Made by a program: the position numbers and the translations under genes. Below are positions 53,777 to 64,000 of a stretch of DNA of 64,000 nt, in pieces. Under the pieces are notes generated by a model. That model was not told the origin of the DNA, made no database searches, and was given only the letters and a program-made list of their open reading frames with translations. Source of the stretch: Gnetum montanum (taxonomy: Eukaryota; Streptophyta; Gnetopsida; Gnetales; Gnetaceae); contig MNCI01005835.1 of NCBI GenBank assembly GCA_015680685.1, positions 1,070,311 through 1,134,310 on the forward strand, given 5' to 3'. How positions within the stretch are numbered: position 1 is the first letter of the stretch; every line of letters starts with the position of its first letter.

Positions 53777-56053
53777 TGTCACTTTCATAGAACAACCATA
53801 AAATCAAAATATCAGGCTTGGTTTTTTTTGTGCATACTCAGGTACTACATATAAGTTGAGATTTGTCCCATCCTTTTTGCATATTGAGAAAGCCCTAATA
53901 AGAAACTAATTTTAAAGGAGTTTCTTGTAGGAACACTAAAAAGATTTAATTCATTTCAATCAGATTTTATTCAAAAATGAAAGGTTTTAGGATTTAGGAA
54001 GAATTTTTATATTCATTATTTATGCTTATGAAGTTTTAGTTGGTTTGAGAAGCTAGGATTTCAAGCTAAGACTAACATTGCATGAAAAATTGAGTTAGCT
54101 AGCAAGACACAACTTGAACGAGTTTGGCTTAACTTAAGCAAACATCCTTTTCTATTAGCAAGATTTGAGAATCATAAAGATTATTTTCATCCCAAGAAGG
54201 GGATAACATTCTAAAAATAGTTGGATGTAGAAGAAGCATATTCATCTAAAAAAAAGAGGGCTTGATCCAAATTTGGTTTAAGATTTTTAAAGTTATTTTA
54301 GATAAGTGAAGTGGAATAGTACAATTAATAATGAGCTTTGCAAAAGGTTTCAAAAAATTGTTCTAAATTTAATTGATTGTGAAAAGGGGAAATTCATTAA
54401 GTATGATTTCCATGTTAGCTTATAGGGGAAGCTCATAGAATGGAATAGAGATTCTATGAAATGGTTCTACCAGCCATGTCATCATTTAGTCATGGAGCAT
54501 GAAAATGAGGTTGTATGTAGAATCAAAATCTAGCTTCATGAAAAGCTTCTATATTAGTTCTACCACATTAGCTTTTGAAGAATTAACAGATACATAGAGC
54601 TAAGGAAATTGGTCCTAAAAAGAGACTTTTGAGAGACCTTGACATATCAGCTTCTAGGAAAAACTAGTTTGTAGAAGCAAAAAGAAGTTCTACAAAATCG
54701 TTCTATGAGAAATTTTAAAATTGAGCCTACCATGTTAGCTCCTTTTAGATGAAAAGATTTGTAAAGTTCCAAGACGGCTCTACTAAAAATACCACTTTTC
54801 ATCCCTATCATGTACGTTATTAGCCTTGATCCATAAAATGAAAAGAGGTTCTACAAAATAGTTCTACAACATGTCATTGTTAGACCATGTCAACTTGTGG
54901 AGGAAGCTCATATAACCAAGAATTATCTCTACAAGATGATTCTATGTAAGTTAGCTTTGCAATGTTTAAGCATAAGGAAAAATTAGAATTAGCTCTATAT
55001 GTAAATACCATGTGACATGGGGGCTATGTTTGAAGAAGGTTTTGTAAAAATTAATTCTACAAGAAAAGCTAAAATGGTTCTACATACCCCATCATCATTG
55101 AAGAAAGGAGCTTAAATTGAAATGTTACTTGTAGAATGGGTCTGACTTCATTAGCAAACAGATAGATACCTTTGCCAAGTTAGTGTTACTTAGACAAGGA
55201 AATTCATAGAGTGAAAGTATGACACTACAAGCAAGTGTAGTTTTCAACTCTTTCACATTAGCCTTTATGTAGAACAAATTTGTAGAACTGAAAAGTGTCT
55301 CTATGAAAATAAAAAAACATTTTTTCCCTATGGAATCTATAAATGATGTATTACAAAATAGACTAGCTGAAATTCATGAACAGGAGACTAGCTAAGTTTG
55401 GGCTCACTTTTAATGGATTATTTGTTAAGTGAGGTACATGAGCCTAAAATAGTAGCATCAATTTTCATTGACTATGAATCATAGAGGAGGGCTCTCCCTA
55501 AAGGCCCCATATATGATTTATTTCTTGTCATTTATCAGAGGAGCTATTTTGAGTCATAGATGTTATAATTTTTGATGAACCACATCTACCCCTATTTGAT
55601 TAAATTCATTTTAGGAGTCTTTCCACCAAGGGTTGACCAACAAGTTATTGATAATATAAAGGGAAAATGCCATGGAGTAGTCTTCTTGCAAGTTAGATAC
55701 ACTGAGATTCTAATACCCAGTTTTAAGGAAAAAGCTTTCAAGCTATCTCATTTTGTGATCCCTTAACTAGTAGCATTGGAAGTTGTAAGAAAAATAAGGA
55801 AAATTTCTTTATGATATAATTACAGTCATAAATAAGTATTTTCTATAAAGTTTGGATTTTTACAATTCAACAATGCAAGATACATTAGGGAAACAATGAG
55901 ATGATACAAAGAGTAATGTGATTTCCTAAAAGCCTTGAAGAGGATATATTCAATTTCAATTACAAGAATGAGAAAAGTTTGTTAGATTGATGAAACATAT
56001 GTGATTTATTTAAGGAATAATAAGAGAGAAGTGAACCAAGCCAAAGAACAAGT
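53777..56053 (+). repeat. Second LTR of element T plus start of a second internal region
   Basis: 53777-55312 matches LTR 40637-42203. 55305-56053 then matches 44093-44870 inside the extra ORF, including FPPRVDQQVIDNIKGKCHG. The counterpart of 42203-44095 (about 1.9 kb, LTR end plus ORF start) is missing. Hence LTR - internal - LTR - internal. It stops abruptly at GAACAAG before TGTAACACTTG at 56055. Confidence 0.82.
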
Positions 56054-56054
56054 G

Positions 56055-57180
56055 TAACACTTGAAAAATTTGGTGTTGGATACCCAAAAATTTTAGGGTA
56101 AAAAATGTTTTGATCTCGGATCCATGGGCCTTGAGAAAAGAATTTGAAGCATCTTGGACGGTCTTGTCGATCATCTAGGGACTTAAAAATCTATTACTAA
56201 TTAAAGGTTGCAAAATTTATTATAATCATTACCACAATGCTTGATCCAAAAGTAAAGAAATGTAGAAAAACAAGATATGGTAAGCACAAGAAATTGCAAA
56301 CTTGTATTAAAATAATAAGAAAATTTGTAGAAATAAGGTTTTGAAAATCTAAGTTTTGAGACCCTAATGCCTAAGAACTCTAAAAGGAAATGATTAGGAT
56401 TTGAAATAGCTACTGGATGTGTTTTGTAGTTAGATTTGTTCTCCAGTGTCTCGTCTGATTTGGTCCTTGAACTCTACTTGTCATTGGTTTTCTATGCTAT
56501 TGTGATTTGTAATAGGGTGAGAAAATGACTACTGACTCTTGGTAATTTACACTTCTTGAAAAGACTCTGGTTTAACCTAAATGCAAGATTATCCAAAAGT
56601 CCTAAATAAGTTATGATATTTGGTTTAAAAAGGGCATTAGGACCCTAATTTGTTGTTGTTGATTCTATCATGATTGTTGGCATATTTCCAAAAATTTTGG
56701 CATGTGTAGGACATCTCTTGGTAGTGTATGAGAAAATATAGATAATTTAGAAAATTTTTAGAAATAAGGTTTATAAAATAAAATTTTTGGGACTCTAATG
56801 CCTAAGAACTCTAAAGAGAAATGATTAGGATTTGAAAGAGTGAGCTGGATGTGTTCTACAGTCAGATTTGTTCTCTAGTATCTTGTGTGATTTGCTCCTT
56901 GAACTCTACTTGTCACTAGTTTTCTATGCTACTGTGATTTGCACTAGGGCGAGAAAATTGCTATCGAATCTTGGTAATTTGCATTGCTCCAAAACACTCT
57001 AGTTTAGCCTAAATGCAAGATTATCCAAAATTCCTGAATAAGTTGTGATATTTGGTTTAAAAAGGACATTGGGACCCTAATTTGTTATTGTTGATTTTAT
57101 CATGATTGCTAGCCGATTTCTAACCAATTTTTCCATGTGCAAGACATCTCTTGGAAACGCATGAGAAAATCTAGATAATT
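56055..57180 (+). repeat. LTR-like family D copy 2 with 2 x ~430 bp tandem units
   Basis: Begins TGTAACACTTGAAAAATTTGG. 56320-56749 and 56750-57180 are diverged tandem copies sharing CTAATGCCTAAGAACTCTAAA, CTTGAACTCTACTTGTCA and AATGCAAGATTATCCAAAA. The first ~200 bp resembles 22199-22400. No coding domain. Confidence 0.75.
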
Positions 57181-58790
57181 TTCTATTTTCATATGTTACC
57201 TTCATATGCTGCCTAGTGTATGGGGTAGGGATGCCCAACATATGGGCATAAAACCTAAATCCTATACACTGTCTTTGTAGGTTGCCCAGTGTATGAAATT
57301 GTAATAGCCAATGTATAGGTTGCAAAATGCCAAATTTTGTGGCTTACAAAGAAATTTTAATCCTAGCATGCCTAGGTACATGAAATCTGTAGCTTCCACA
57401 ACTTGGGTTATAACACATTTATAGCTTATGAAGCAATTTTTAGCCTCCATAATTTGGGACATATGAGATTTATAGCATATGAGCTGCAAATATCATATTT
57501 CACATTAAGAAAACTATGTTAAATCCCAGTAATACATGGTTAGAATGCCAAATTTTGGCAAAAATAAGGTAATTATGTCTACCATTAATTTTTCACCAAA
57601 TTACAAATAATTTTGGTAATGATTTTCAACATGGATTTTCTTTAGGGTATTTCATTGGCTTCTCTTTGTTGATGTTTTGAGGATTAATCCAAAAGACATT
57701 AATAAGGAATGCAAAAAACTATGACCGATTCATCACAATGTTTCCTGTCCATGCCTAATTTTATAGTTGTCAAACCATGCTGAAGGGTGCTTGTGAAGGT
57801 GAAATAAGGTTATGATGGAGTGTTATGAGTTTTTTAGTGAGAGGAAGGCCATATTGGTTAATAGGGGATGGTCACATGGGTTAACAAAGAATTTCAAATG
57901 TTGACATTATGTTTATGGCATGGTAGTGACATGTTCTCTAATTGAAGAAGTCTTCATGCTTTGTGCTTGAACTGCCAGTTACTCGATGATGTCTTAGAGG
58001 AACCATCACTCTCGTTCGAGGTTTCTTTGGCATTTAGGCTCCTCCCTTTATTTTTTAGAGCCATTGAATTGAATTTTAGGCTTCATTAGCCTTTTGGGTT
58101 CTTTGATAGTTTGATTTTCCTTTTCTCTCTTTTTTGTGAGGTGAAACCTTCATTGGGTTTCATTATCAAGGTTAAATTCTACTTCATTTTCTTGCTGAAT
58201 GAAATGTGTTACATTCAACAAACTTGGTCATGAAGCATGAAAAAGGAGATTCCACGTTGCCATAGTTCATAAATGTCAAATATAGGTTTTCATTATTGTT
58301 TAGGGTAAGGAAGGTTGTAATTTGGCTATGGGGTTATGGCTTAAGAGGGGTAACAGGAGTGATGTGAGACAAGCACTCTTAGCATGATAGGACAAGTTGA
58401 CCAAATCTTGTGCATCAAGGTTACATGGTAATTGGTTGCCACGATGAGTTGCACCTTCATGAAAAATTTGGATTTCATCATAAAAGCACAACTCCAAGAG
58501 GACAAGAAAATAAGTCAAAAAGTACATGTTGTTACAATACATTGCACAACACTATATGAGGTAACTAGCAAACTACAAGACACCATAGAGTATAATTGGT
58601 ATAGCATGAGTGATTTCTATCTTTCATCATAGATTTTACAAAGTTTGTAGTTCATTCATTATGCCAAATTGAGAGAGAGATAAATGTTATGTTGGCTCAC
58701 TTGTTGTATGTTGCAAAGGCCATTGATGCTAATTATTCATCCATATCTTTAAGAAAAGGTAATCAAAGACTATAGGAAAACATGTTAGTG
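57181..58790. other. Non-coding, LTR-like tail and unidentified sequence
   Basis: 57190-57320 repeats the word GTGTATG several times (CCTAGTGTATGGGG, CCAGTGTATGAAATT), and TTATAGC(T)TATGA words follow. The rest, to 58790, has only short unsupported frames. Confidence 0.4.
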
Positions 58791-58794
58791 TTAG

Positions 58795-59145
58795 ATGTAA
58801 TATGGTCTAAGATAGGAATGATTGACTAGATTGGCCTTCCCATCCATGTTTGTCAATTTGAATGCCCTGTTTTCATAAGCTTTGATAACTAGAAAAGGTC
58901 CTTCCTAATTGGCTGAGAATTTTTCCACATGTTCATGAATAGCCTTGAGGATAAGATCTTTTTCCTTGATCTTTTGTTTCTTTAGATCATGGTGATGCTG
59001 TTGCTTCTACCTTTCTTGATATCATTTGATGTGAACAAGCATTTTTATTCACTACTCTCTCATCAAATTGAGGTTAAAAGTATGAAACTTCTTGTTCTAT
59101 TTATCATTCACGAAGTTAGATATATCTCCTCTTAGCAATATGAAA
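58795..59145 (-). pseudogene. Tat-type integrase C-terminal part
   Basis: Minus-strand reading: FVNDKQNKKFHTF, then KIKEKDLILKAIHEHVEKFS, EGPFLVIKAYENRAFKLTNM, DGK and NHSYLRPYY. This is the integrase tail with the GPF/Y motif that precedes the 3' LTR in Tat-like elements. One stop and one or two frameshifts. Upstream (higher coordinates) it is replaced by repeat family C at 59150. Confidence 0.8.
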
Positions 59146-59149
59146 CATC

Positions 59150-59810
59150 AACAAGAAAATGCATGTTGTAACTTTTACCCTATGAAACTTGAGGCAAAAA
59201 TTTCATTGTAAAATGTGGAGATTGTAACCCATGAGATGCAATTTCACATACCCTACCATTTGGGGCTTAAAAATGCCTCACAAGTAGTCATAGCCTCAAT
59301 CCCCAAGTGAAAAAAGTCATAACATGCCTATATTTGGGCTTTGGGGGGGGGGGGGGGGGGGGGGGGGGGGTGTTGCAGTATATGACCTTTGCTATGCTAG
59401 AGTCACCTATGCTCAGCATTGGGGGGTTTAGCTCTTGAAGGCTTAGCATGGCTCATACAACCCCAACATTGCTTTTGAAGTTCAACATGCTTACTGTTGC
59501 TTCAGTAGCTCAAGTGTGACCTAGCAATCTCAATGTTGATCCTACATCCTAGCATTGCCCTTGCAACCCAACATGGGTCTTGCAGGCTCAACATTGCTCC
59601 TAGAAGGTCAACGTGGATGGAAGAAGCTAATATGAATAAAATTCTTGTTTACTATTTTTAGTAACTAGAATGGTTTTGGTACCTTGGGGTATCAAAATTT
59701 ACTATAAACAAAAAGCATGCTTGATTTGGACACTTGCAATACCTACACATGACATTAGTCTATTAGCAATTATGATAGAAATTTTTAGTCAAATTATGGC
59801 CATGAAACCT
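59150..59810 (-). repeat. Repeat family C, copy 2 (inverted relative to copy 1)
   Basis: Reverse complement of parts of 23560-24420. AGCATTG and CAACATTG/CAACATGG words recur from 59410 to 59620 at roughly 25-40 bp spacing. No coding sequence. Confidence 0.7.
59343..59370 (+). repeat. Poly-G tract, 28 bp
   Basis: Twenty-eight consecutive G directly after TTTGGGCTTT. G-quadruplex-capable; length may be an assembly estimate. Confidence 0.95.
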
Positions 59811-60841
59811 ATATAAGCCAAGCTTGAACACCATGAAAAGGGGTTCTACCATTTTTTGAGATTCCACCACGTTGGCATTCCATAGCTTTAAGAATTTATT
59901 GTAACCATAAGGCTTTTGGGGCATTCGTAGTGTGGAACCTACAACCATTTTGACCACTGTTCAACCCCTGAGATTGTGTGAGATTTTGTGGCAATGTTAA
60001 GAAACCTAGGCATCAATACTCCTAATGTGTCTCTCCCTTGTGGCCCAAAACCCCTCACACATCTCACCCCCTTGTATCACCAATGTTGTAGATCTAGTAA
60101 AGGGAACAACAATGTGTTATAGTTTTAGGAGTTGTGGAGCATCTCGATGATGGAGTTGACTATGGTGTCCAAGGCTACTAGCTTCAATAGACTCCAAAGG
60201 TCCATTAAAGTGCATCCTTTGTACTTTAGGCACCATTTGTACACATCCAAAAATATTCTTTATTTATAATATTTTATTGCAATAAAGTTTACAATTTTTT
60301 TGTTATGCAAATTAGTGTAATTTCGTGTTATTTTATGCATTTATTTTGAATCAAATCTACATTATTTTCATTTCTGTTTACACTTGGTAAGTCTCTGGGT
60401 GATTAGTAAGACCATCCAAGGTCTCTTGGATCCTCTTTCTTAGAGGCCCTTAGGATCTAAAGTTAAAGCTAATTTGCTTGGGCTTTTTGGTTTTCTAGCG
60501 ACCAAATTTTCTAGTTTCCATAGTTTTTTGGTGCTAGAAGGAGGGCCTCCATCCAAGTTCTACGTACAACTTTGTTTTCCATTTTCACAATATTTTTTGG
60601 AACTTGAAACCCTTGAAAATTTGCATAAAATATCTCTAAACATGAGCAACATTTTTATTGCAAGATGTACCAACGTTGGCACCCATCTCCTTGCCACCAA
60701 AATTGAGTGTGGAGGTTGCAATTGATTTGGATTTTGAAAAACATTTTTCATAGTAGTTATTGGAAATTGTAAGGCTAGCATGGTTGTAATTTGCACCTGC
60801 TGTTATGTGTTCCAAAGGGCAATGTTACTCCTCACAACAAC
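59811..60841 (+). other. LTR/leader-like non-coding region
   Basis: TTTATTTATAATATTTTATTGCAATAAAG near 60260-60290 could serve as TATA box and polyadenylation signal of an LTR, and a PBS-like word follows at 60528. No coding domain. LTR ends were not resolved. Confidence 0.35.
60528..60547 (+). promoter_or_regulatory. Primer-binding-site-like word
   Basis: TTGGTGCTAGAAGGAGGGCC is close to the GGCGCTAGAAGGAGGG word that I recall from leaders of plant gypsy elements. It lies about 0.9 kb before the gag frame at 61450. The matching tRNA was not identified. Confidence 0.35.
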
Positions 60842-61032
60842 CCAAAACCTTATCCTCCTCTACTGTAAAAATTTCCTAGCAAGGCCAACATTGATGTTCT
60901 ATCAAAATCTTATTCCCATCTATTGTGAAAATTTCACAGCAAGACCAACATTGGGATTCTACCATCCAAAACCTTGTCCCCTCTTTCTACTATGAAAATT
61001 TCCCATCAAGGCTAGCATTGGTGCTCTACCAA
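60842..61032 (+). repeat. Three ~63-bp tandem units in gag leader
   Basis: Units at about 60842-60902, 60903-60966 and 60967-61032, each with CAAAA(C/T)CTT-TCC, then TGTGAAAATTTC, then AGCAAGACCAACATTGG and a TTCTA end. Moderately diverged. Confidence 0.85.
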
Positions 61033-61449
61033 ATCTAATAAAGCCTTTGAAAAAAAATTCACTTTAACATTTGACAATAATCATGCATATTATTGAGGGA
61101 AGACAACCCTAACGCTATGAAGAAAGGTGTGAGATTATTTATCTTACCCTCCTTCTTACTCCCCCTTCATCCTCCAACATGGATATTGCTAGCAAGCCTA
61201 ATGTGATGGGGGTTTAATGCAAAATTTTTATGTTTCCATAAGTAAAGGATGTACCCCCTTTTGTTGCAATTTGCACTATATTTTATAGTTGTAATGGATA
61301 ACAATTTGTCAACTACATTCCTTTTACATTTTAAAACTTCCATTTGCTGGAATTTTTATTTTATTAGTTAATTTTGCATTTTACTAGACCAATTTTAAAC
61401 ACTATCACAATTTTGTTTAGCCAATCAACCATTTTATCTTTCAACTTCA

Positions 61450-64000
61450 TGGATACAACATCCAGCCAATAGGCTGTAAGGGTTTATGATCCTACAGAGC
61501 TCATTGTAGCTGAGTGTAGGTAATTACTAAGGATCAGGGGGTGAAGCCTAGAATTTTCAGTGATAAAAAAATATCATTACCACTTTTTTTGTGCAAAAAT
61601 TTAGGCTGGCATGCTCATTCTAAATGGAGGTTGAGGACAAAAGAAAATGCAAACTCATTCACTGTGATGGGAAGGAATACATACCTTCCCCATACGATGA
61701 GATACCATTGAATGAAACTTACACATGCATCCTTTCTCAATTAATTGAGATGGATGAAGAGGATAGGAAGGCTAGTTTAGATGAACAACATGAGGAAGAA
61801 GATAAGTTTGGGGTGGAGTCTAAACATGAGAATCTCATAGGGGGGCTCTTCCAACATTCGGCTCCCCAAGCCATAATGTCCACCTTAACCCCTCTTGCCT
61901 CTTCCATAGGGTAGATCCCTCAATCCTTACCTGCTCCCTTGCTGACCATGTTTGGGCCAACTCTCGTTATAGTTGTGCATCGAACATAATCAATGTTACA
62001 AGTAACACCATTCCCCTTCTCCATGCTTTTTTCCACATAACCACAGTCTATGCAATCATCATCGGTGGTTATGATCACCACTCATCCCTTTTCCACGCAG
62101 ATGAAACCTATAGTAGGACCTCAAGTGACCCAAGAGTCACATACCCTTTTTGTTCCCTTTGTGCTCCAAAAACTAGCACAAACCTCTTTTTCATTGTTTA
62201 ATTTACTTGCAATAATGATGACTCAACCTCTCCCTTCAGTGCCACAACCCATTGCCAGAGCACAGGCCTCCCAACTCATACGTTAACCTTTTGTGTAGAC
62301 TTCCCAAACCATGGGGGCACCTCAATGATTAGATCAAACCTTCCAAATGATCCAAGAATTGATCAAAGAGTTACAGAGGCTTAAGGCTTCCACATCCTAA
62401 ATTGTTAAAATAATGGACTTATACCAAGATGATCCTATTAATCCTATAGTCCCATAGTTGATTCTTTCCCTAGGTGTCCCCATACCTCAATTTACCAAGT
62501 ACAACAATGAGGGTGATCCTAAATCATACCTTATAATCTTCCACTATAAGTGCTTATTACTACAAGCTTAGTTGCACATGATAATGCAAATTTTCCTTAT
62601 GTCTCTTACAGGAAAAGCCTTATATTGGTACCATGCCTTACCAAGAGGATCCATATCCTCACTGGAAGCCTTAATTTCATAGTTCATTAACTATTTCAAG
62701 TACAACTTGAAACCTGATAAAACCCTTGACCAATTAATGAAGATCAAGTAAGGATCCCTTGAGCCTATGAAAAAGTTCATATAATGATAGAAGGCTCTAC
62801 TTAATGAGATTCCAGAACTAATAGTTGAGACTCATCTTCTTTCTATATTCAAAAGGGTGGTTAACAACTTTATTAGGTCAAAACTATACTACTTAGATCC
62901 ACAATTTCTTACTTAGGCTTTGTCTTAAACTAAGAACATAGAGAATGCTATAGAAGCTACCCAGAACCCTACCTATGTGGCATACAAAAATAAACATGTG
63001 TGGAATTATAAGGAGAGAGGGAGGCAAACCAATGTAGTGGTCACTACTATGACAAAGGAGAGAAAAATGACCACTTAGGAATCAAGGACAAACCAATCCA
63101 AGGCCCCTACCAACAATAATCAATCTTCAATGTCTAAGGCCTTTGCATCAATTTCCACAAGGCCTAACTTCAAATGAAAAGATTGGTTGAAGTATACAAG
63201 GTTACTATTGAAAGCATTAGAACTCCTTGACCAACTGTTGAAGAGTGGAAGAATACAATACAAAAAAATGATGGAAAATGCCCATAAGAGGCATGAAAGA
63301 TTATGTGAAATAGCGAAAGATCCCACTCATGCAACCAAAGATGATCCTCCAGTACCTAAATACTTCAAACTTGACTATTTTTGTTACTACCATTAGTTGC
63401 CAAGTCATGATACTAATTTTTCCCTAGCACTAAAAGATAACCTACAGAAGATGATAGACAAGGGTGAATTGGTGCTTGTCGCATATAACTTGGTTAGGCC
63501 ACAGAACTAGTCAATGCATGTTTACAAGGACCCATTGAACACCAACAAAAATCCATATACCATAACGACGTTTAGTGTCAACAATGATCCAAGGCCTATG
63601 AGGGAACTTTTTATGATTCGGGTACATCCTTGCAATGAAAGGGGTGCTTCAAATTTCACTAGTTCAAGGATCCTATTTGTTAAAGGATACCATCAGCTAT
63701 GCCCTCTAAGGAGACTTTCATAATTAGGGTGCCCCCTCTCATTTCAATCAAGTCCTCCCTTACAACCAAGCAGCATCCTCCCATGGTAGCCAATGCAATG
63801 GCTTCTTCTTCTCAATCAATCAAGGAAAACAAGAAGTCCTCGACTAAATAATGTAAGAAGCCTACAAAAAAGCCTAAAAATAAAGACAATAAGAAAGTCA
63901 AGACATGGAAGAAATTTGACCCACCGAAGCCCACTCCTATCTCATCCATGCCCATGAACTTTACTACCCAAGTTGCTTCAACCAATAAATCATGGGAGGA
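61450..64000 (+). pseudogene. Gypsy (Tat-type) gag region, runs off right edge
   Basis: A start-like MDTTSSQ near 61450 and an acidic 96-codon frame at 61624-61914 (EMDEEDRKASLDEQHEEEDK) precede the gag core at 62460-62960: KYNNEGDPKSYLIIFHYKCL, LTGKALYWYHALPRGSISSL (the conserved W-Y-LP-GSI word), FINYFKYNLKPDKTL. At 63370-63450 FCYYH-LPSHDTNFSLALKD corresponds to the gag zinc motif C-H-H-C, with the last Cys replaced by Ser. A proline/lysine-rich part continues to the window end. Many stops. Capsid protein, inactive. Confidence 0.82.

Overview
The window looks like nuclear DNA of a plant with a large, repeat-filled genome. The only clear host gene is the 3' part of a plant-type homoserine kinase at the left edge. 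Almost everything else is AT-rich, old, nested retrotransposon debris. The mix (very degraded Ty1/copia, chromovirus-like Ty3/gypsy and Tat-lineage Ty3/gypsy with long LTRs) would suit a conifer or another gymnosperm, but nothing in the sequence fixes the species. There is one assembly gap (62 N at 6045-6106). I see no tRNA, rRNA, CRISPR array or bacterial-type operon.

Layout. 0-0.8 kb: homoserine kinase, truncated at its 5' end by the window edge. 1.5-6.0 kb: a rearranged LINE. Its reverse transcriptase lies on the minus strand. Next comes a plus-strand block with ORF1 and the start of the endonuclease, then a second, inverted ORF1 copy, so two ~620-bp arms face each other. 6.1-9.9 kb: mostly non-coding, with two local duplications and a small copia RT piece. 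9.95-12.25 kb: 3' half of a minus-strand copia element. 12.4-13.2 kb: first copy of an LTR family (A) rich in GATATC dyads. 13.6-18.4 kb: minus-strand chromovirus-like gypsy element (B1) lacking recognisable RT. 18.4-26.8 kb: plus-strand gypsy fragments, with LTR A copies at 22.6-23.5 and 26.76-27.65 kb. 27.66-28.87 kb: 5' half of a minus-strand copia element. 29.3-37.4 kb: a second minus-strand gypsy element (B2), more complete but broken by three later insertions. 37.4-40.6 kb: no genes, but fresh tandem duplications. 40.6-53.8 kb: a plus-strand Tat-lineage element (T) with long LTRs, an extra ORF before gag, an RNase H before the RT, then RT, RNase H, integrase and a further ORF. 53.8-56.05 kb: second LTR of T plus the start of a second internal region, i.e. 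a tandem arrangement. 56.05-59.8 kb: LTR-like repeats, a Tat integrase tail on the minus strand and a poly-G-bearing repeat. 60.5-64.0 kb: leader and gag of another Tat-type element running off the right edge.

No intact autonomous element is visible; nearly all coding stretches carry stops or frameshifts, the LINE ORFs being the best preserved. The most notable structures are the LINE inverted repeat (a possible natural hairpin source), the unrelated LTR families that each carry their own dense set of short palindromic words, and the Tat element with extra ORFs on both sides of its core. The coordinates of LTRs and degraded domains are read by eye and are approximate to tens of bases.
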